Of a stretch of DNA of 64,000 nt, positions 62,165-64,000 are shown in pieces. The notes beneath the pieces were generated by a model. It had not been told where the DNA came from, made no database searches, and saw only the letters and a list, made by a program, of their open reading frames with translations. The stretch's first letter is position 1. The number at the start of each line of letters is the position of its first letter. The stretch covers positions 1-64,000 of the forward strand of contig CAYXVG010000040.1 of assembly GCA_964468205.1 (NCBI GenBank). Direction: 5' to 3'. The position numbers and the translations under genes were made by a program. The DNA is from CAWELS01 sp964468205. Lineage in GTDB: Bacteria; Acidobacteriota; Terriglobia; Bryobacterales; Bryobacteraceae.

Positions 62165-63313
62165 TCACCGCGGGTCGTGCCGCCGAAAATCGAAGAGCAG
62201 GTTGCGAATTCGGTCCCCGCGGACTTCGATCCTCGCGAGGTCCCGCGTCCCGAGTCCCGCGTCCTCGGCCAGACGCAAAGTGTTATCGCGGTTCTCGAAC
62301 GGCGGCGCGCCCCGGCCGCCCATCGGATCAAACCCCATCAGAGCTGTCGCCACCGTGTCCGTAGTGACGCAGTTGGTTCCGGCGGCCAGCAGTCCGGGCT
62401 TCACGTGCTTGACTTCGCGCCGGGGAACAGGTGCGCGGGTGATCGATTCGATGCCGTCGATAATGGCGAGATCGACTGGCCGGGCGCGCGCGATATCGAC
62501 AATGATGCGCGGGATGCGGTAGCCGGCCTCCCGGGGGGACGAGGGATCCTTTTCCATCCAGCCCGAAGGTTGGCGGGAGCCGGAGTGCATGATGCCCCTT
62601 CCGCCGCGTGGCCACTTGCTTGGTTCCTTCTCGGAGGAACCTTCGCCGTAGATCGTCACGGGTAGGCAGCCGAACAGATTCTTGATCGAAAGCGTCACGC
62701 CGGCGGCGGGGCTTTCCTTGAGCTTCGCCAGGGAAACGAAGACGTCGCAGTCCTCGTACGAATGGTTCATGTCATAACCGTCGAACATATAGCCGCCGTC
62801 CGGCACCGGGAAGCGCGAGTATCTTTTCGCCGCGCCGAGGAAGTTGGTGTTCTCGAACTCGACACGCTTGGCGGCGCTGAGGAACAGGCGCGGATCCCAA
62901 TCGGCTCCGAGCATGAACTCTTCGAGAGGTTCGGCGGTGGACCAAGGACTTTCGAGCAGCCGGATGCGGTGCGCGCCGGCGCGGTCGAACAGTTGCAGGG
63001 TAGCGGCGATGACATCGGGATGGACCCACTGCGCCCGGCCGGGCGGGATGTGCCCGATCCGGTTATCGGTGCGGCCGGTAAGATTCAGCTTCACGCCGAC
63101 GGTCTTGCCTTTCACCAGCCGCCCGGCGCCCCCCAAAGCGTCGAACAGGCGTTCGAGATTTGGCAAGACGGCGCGGCCATACTCCGAACACCTTGCAATG
63201 GCGACGGGGGCAGTGGGCGCGGAGGCAGCCGCCCGGCGAGGCAGGGCGAGCATGGCGGCCGATGCGCCGCTGGATACGAATTGACGCCGGGATGGGAGTT
63301 CATTGCCGGACAT
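62165..63313 (-). CDS. DUF362-family protein, Tat-exported
   Basis: A 382-residue protein with a twin-arginine signal (SRRQFVSSG, residues about 10-18) and the DUF362 domain (VGVKLNLTG, FVSLAKLKE, IKNLFGCLP, IIDGIESI). The domain occurs in proteins with ferredoxin-like partners, but its function is not established. The ATG at 63313 has GGAGG 9 bases upstream. It starts 4 bases after the stop of the upstream gene and ends 69 bases before the winged-helix gene, so it may or may not belong to that operon. Confidence 0.82.
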   Translation of the reverse strand: MSGNELPSRRQFVSSGASAAMLALPRRAAASAPTAPVAIARCSEYGRAVLPNLERLFDALGGAGRLVKGKTVGVKLNLTGRTDNRIGHIPPGRAQWVHPDVIAATLQLFDRAGAHRIRLLESPWSTAEPLEEFMLGADWDPRLFLSAAKRVEFENTNFLGAAKRYSRFPVPDGGYMFDGYDMNHSYEDCDVFVSLAKLKESPAAGVTLSIKNLFGCLPVTIYGEGSSEKEPSKWPRGGRGIMHSGSRQPSGWMEKDPSSPREAGYRIPRIIVDIARARPVDLAIIDGIESITRAPVPRREVKHVKPGLLAAGTNCVTTDTVATALMGFDPMGGRGAPPFENRDNTLRLAEDAGLGTRDLARIEVRGDRIRNLLFDFRRHDPR

Positions 63314-63317
63314 TCTT

Positions 63318-64000
63318 CTATGCCTCCAACTCCAGAGTCGCGCACACGGAAAATTGTGGCAGGTAAACTGCACTTCTATCATACTCGCGGTGGATCGGGA
63401 TCCCGGCGGCCTTCGGCTCCTCTATCGATCGGAAGCGCGCCGAGCGATAGTGCGCCAGGAACGTGAGCGTTACGGGGTTCAGGCCGCGCCGCCCGGAGTA
63501 ATTGACAATGTGGAGCCGTGCGCGTTCCCCGCCGGGCTTGGCCATAAAGGATATGTTCATCGAACCAGCGTTCGCCTGCCGCAGCAAATCATTGGCCCGC
63601 CCGAGCAACACATGCGCATCGGCGGCCAGCCTCCATGGATCCTCAAAGCCTTCCCTGGCCACGGCGATTCTCCCGCGGCCGAAAATCCGGATATCGTACT
63701 CCACCCCGGCTACCGGCGATGCGGGGTCACCGTGTCCCGGGTCGGCTGCGCCGGAGGTTAGAAGCGTTCCGCCGGCCTTCACAAATGACTCGATCGCGCT
63801 CTGCCAGCGCGGAGGCGGCGGTTGGCTGTCCAGGTGGACAATCATCCGCACTCCGTCGAGCGGCGGTACAGCGGCCGGCTTGGGAAGAATCCGGACAGGC
63901 GCATATTCCCGGGCAATCAAGTTCAGAAATTCGTGGCTGAGGAACTCATTGTCACCCGCGAAGTCCGAGAGGATTCCAAGCCGTCCGGGCGAACCCATTT
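63318..64000 (-). CDS. C-terminal part of a probable secreted carbohydrate-active or trimerisation-domain protein (partial)
   Basis: Only the C-terminal ~226 residues lie in the window; the frame reaches the right edge, so the true start is probably outside. The visible part has an alpha/beta segment (RLGILSDFAGDNEFLSHEFL, then GTLLTSGAADPG) like the trimerisation domain of some beta-galactosidases. A beta-rich tail follows (HIVNYSGRRGLNPVTLTF). An ATG at 63996-63998 is in frame but has no visible context. It is the first of a same-strand series with DUF362. Confidence 0.5.
   Translation of the reverse strand, partial: MGSPGRLGILSDFAGDNEFLSHEFLNLIAREYAPVRILPKPAAVPPLDGVRMIVHLDSQPPPPRWQSAIESFVKAGGTLLTSGAADPGHGDPASPVAGVEYDIRIFGRGRIAVAREGFEDPWRLAADAHVLLGRANDLLRQANAGSMNISFMAKPGGERARLHIVNYSGRRGLNPVTLTFLAHYRSARFRSIEEPKAAGIPIHREYDRSAVYLPQFSVCATLELEA

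Noticed and set aside
1..64000. Mobile element or prophage
   Set aside because: I found no transposase, integrase, terminal repeats, phage structural genes or tRNA-flanked boundaries.

Overview
The window is about 64 kb of GC-rich, densely coding bacterial chromosome. Several lineage-typical proteins point to Acidobacteriota, most likely the Bryobacterales/Solibacter branch. They are a 1,114-residue Oar-like TonB-dependent receptor with an N-terminal carboxypeptidase-regulatory domain, a VWA protein of the acidobacterial type, and a secreted BNR-repeat protein ending in a domain I recognise as the Solibacter-type C-terminal domain. NtrC/NtrX regulators and a PEP-CTERM-associated CAAX-type protease fit the same picture. 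The assignment rests on protein family recognition, not on a search. I saw no rRNA, tRNA, CRISPR array, transposase or integrase.

Layout. 0.1-2.0 kb: an uncertain edge frame, a CusF-like copper protein and ornithine aminotransferase. 2.0-5.3 kb (minus): a three-gene oxidoreductase operon (Tat-exported small subunit, GMC flavoprotein, nine-haem cytochrome c). 5.3-7.2 kb (minus): an OmpA lipoprotein and a coiled-coil membrane protein, closed by a strong terminator. 7.4-13.8 kb: a small biosynthetic locus with a frameshifted methyltransferase, a PaaK-like adenylating enzyme and a 1,456-residue protein ordered hotdog dehydratase, adenylation core, inserted FkbM methyltransferase, carrier protein, thioesterase. 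14.3-23.0 kb: TonB receptor, VWA protein and an NtrC-type two-component pair. 23.1-25.7 kb: hemD followed by the F0 genes atpZ, atpI, atpB and atpE, with a terminator and no F1 genes. 25.7-31.1 kb: DapA-family aldolase, a secreted unknown, an AhpD-like protein, a TPR lipoprotein and a CAAX-type protease. 31.1-36.2 kb: two SPFH proteins, OsmC, a PPi-type phosphofructokinase, a methyltransferase and an LRR lipoprotein. 36.3-41.5 kb: glycerophosphodiesterase, Gfo/Idh/MocA oxidoreductase, sugar isomerase, nucleobase deaminase and sialidase. 41.5-53.0 kb: ribA, a LytS-type kinase, FecR, the Solibacter-type secreted protein, a homocysteine methyltransferase, NtrY/NtrX and an orphan nuoM. 53.1-57.6 kb: an unknown protein, a radical SAM protein, a class II photolyase and a TIGR01777 epimerase.

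57.7-64 kb (minus) is the most unusual part. A compact operon encodes a tandem winged-helix protein, an AAA+ ATPase and a protein joining a RecB/Cas4-type PD-(D/E)XK nuclease to an FtsK/SpoIIIE motor. The reading frames overlap or nearly abut, so the products probably act together on DNA, plausibly in genome defence or DNA processing. Upstream on the same strand lie a Tat-exported DUF362 protein and the C-terminal part of a protein cut by the window edge.

The two best candidates for undescribed systems are this winged-helix/AAA+/nuclease-FtsK operon and the C-domain-less adenylation protein. In the latter, the adenylation pocket and the thioesterase triad both carry atypical residues.
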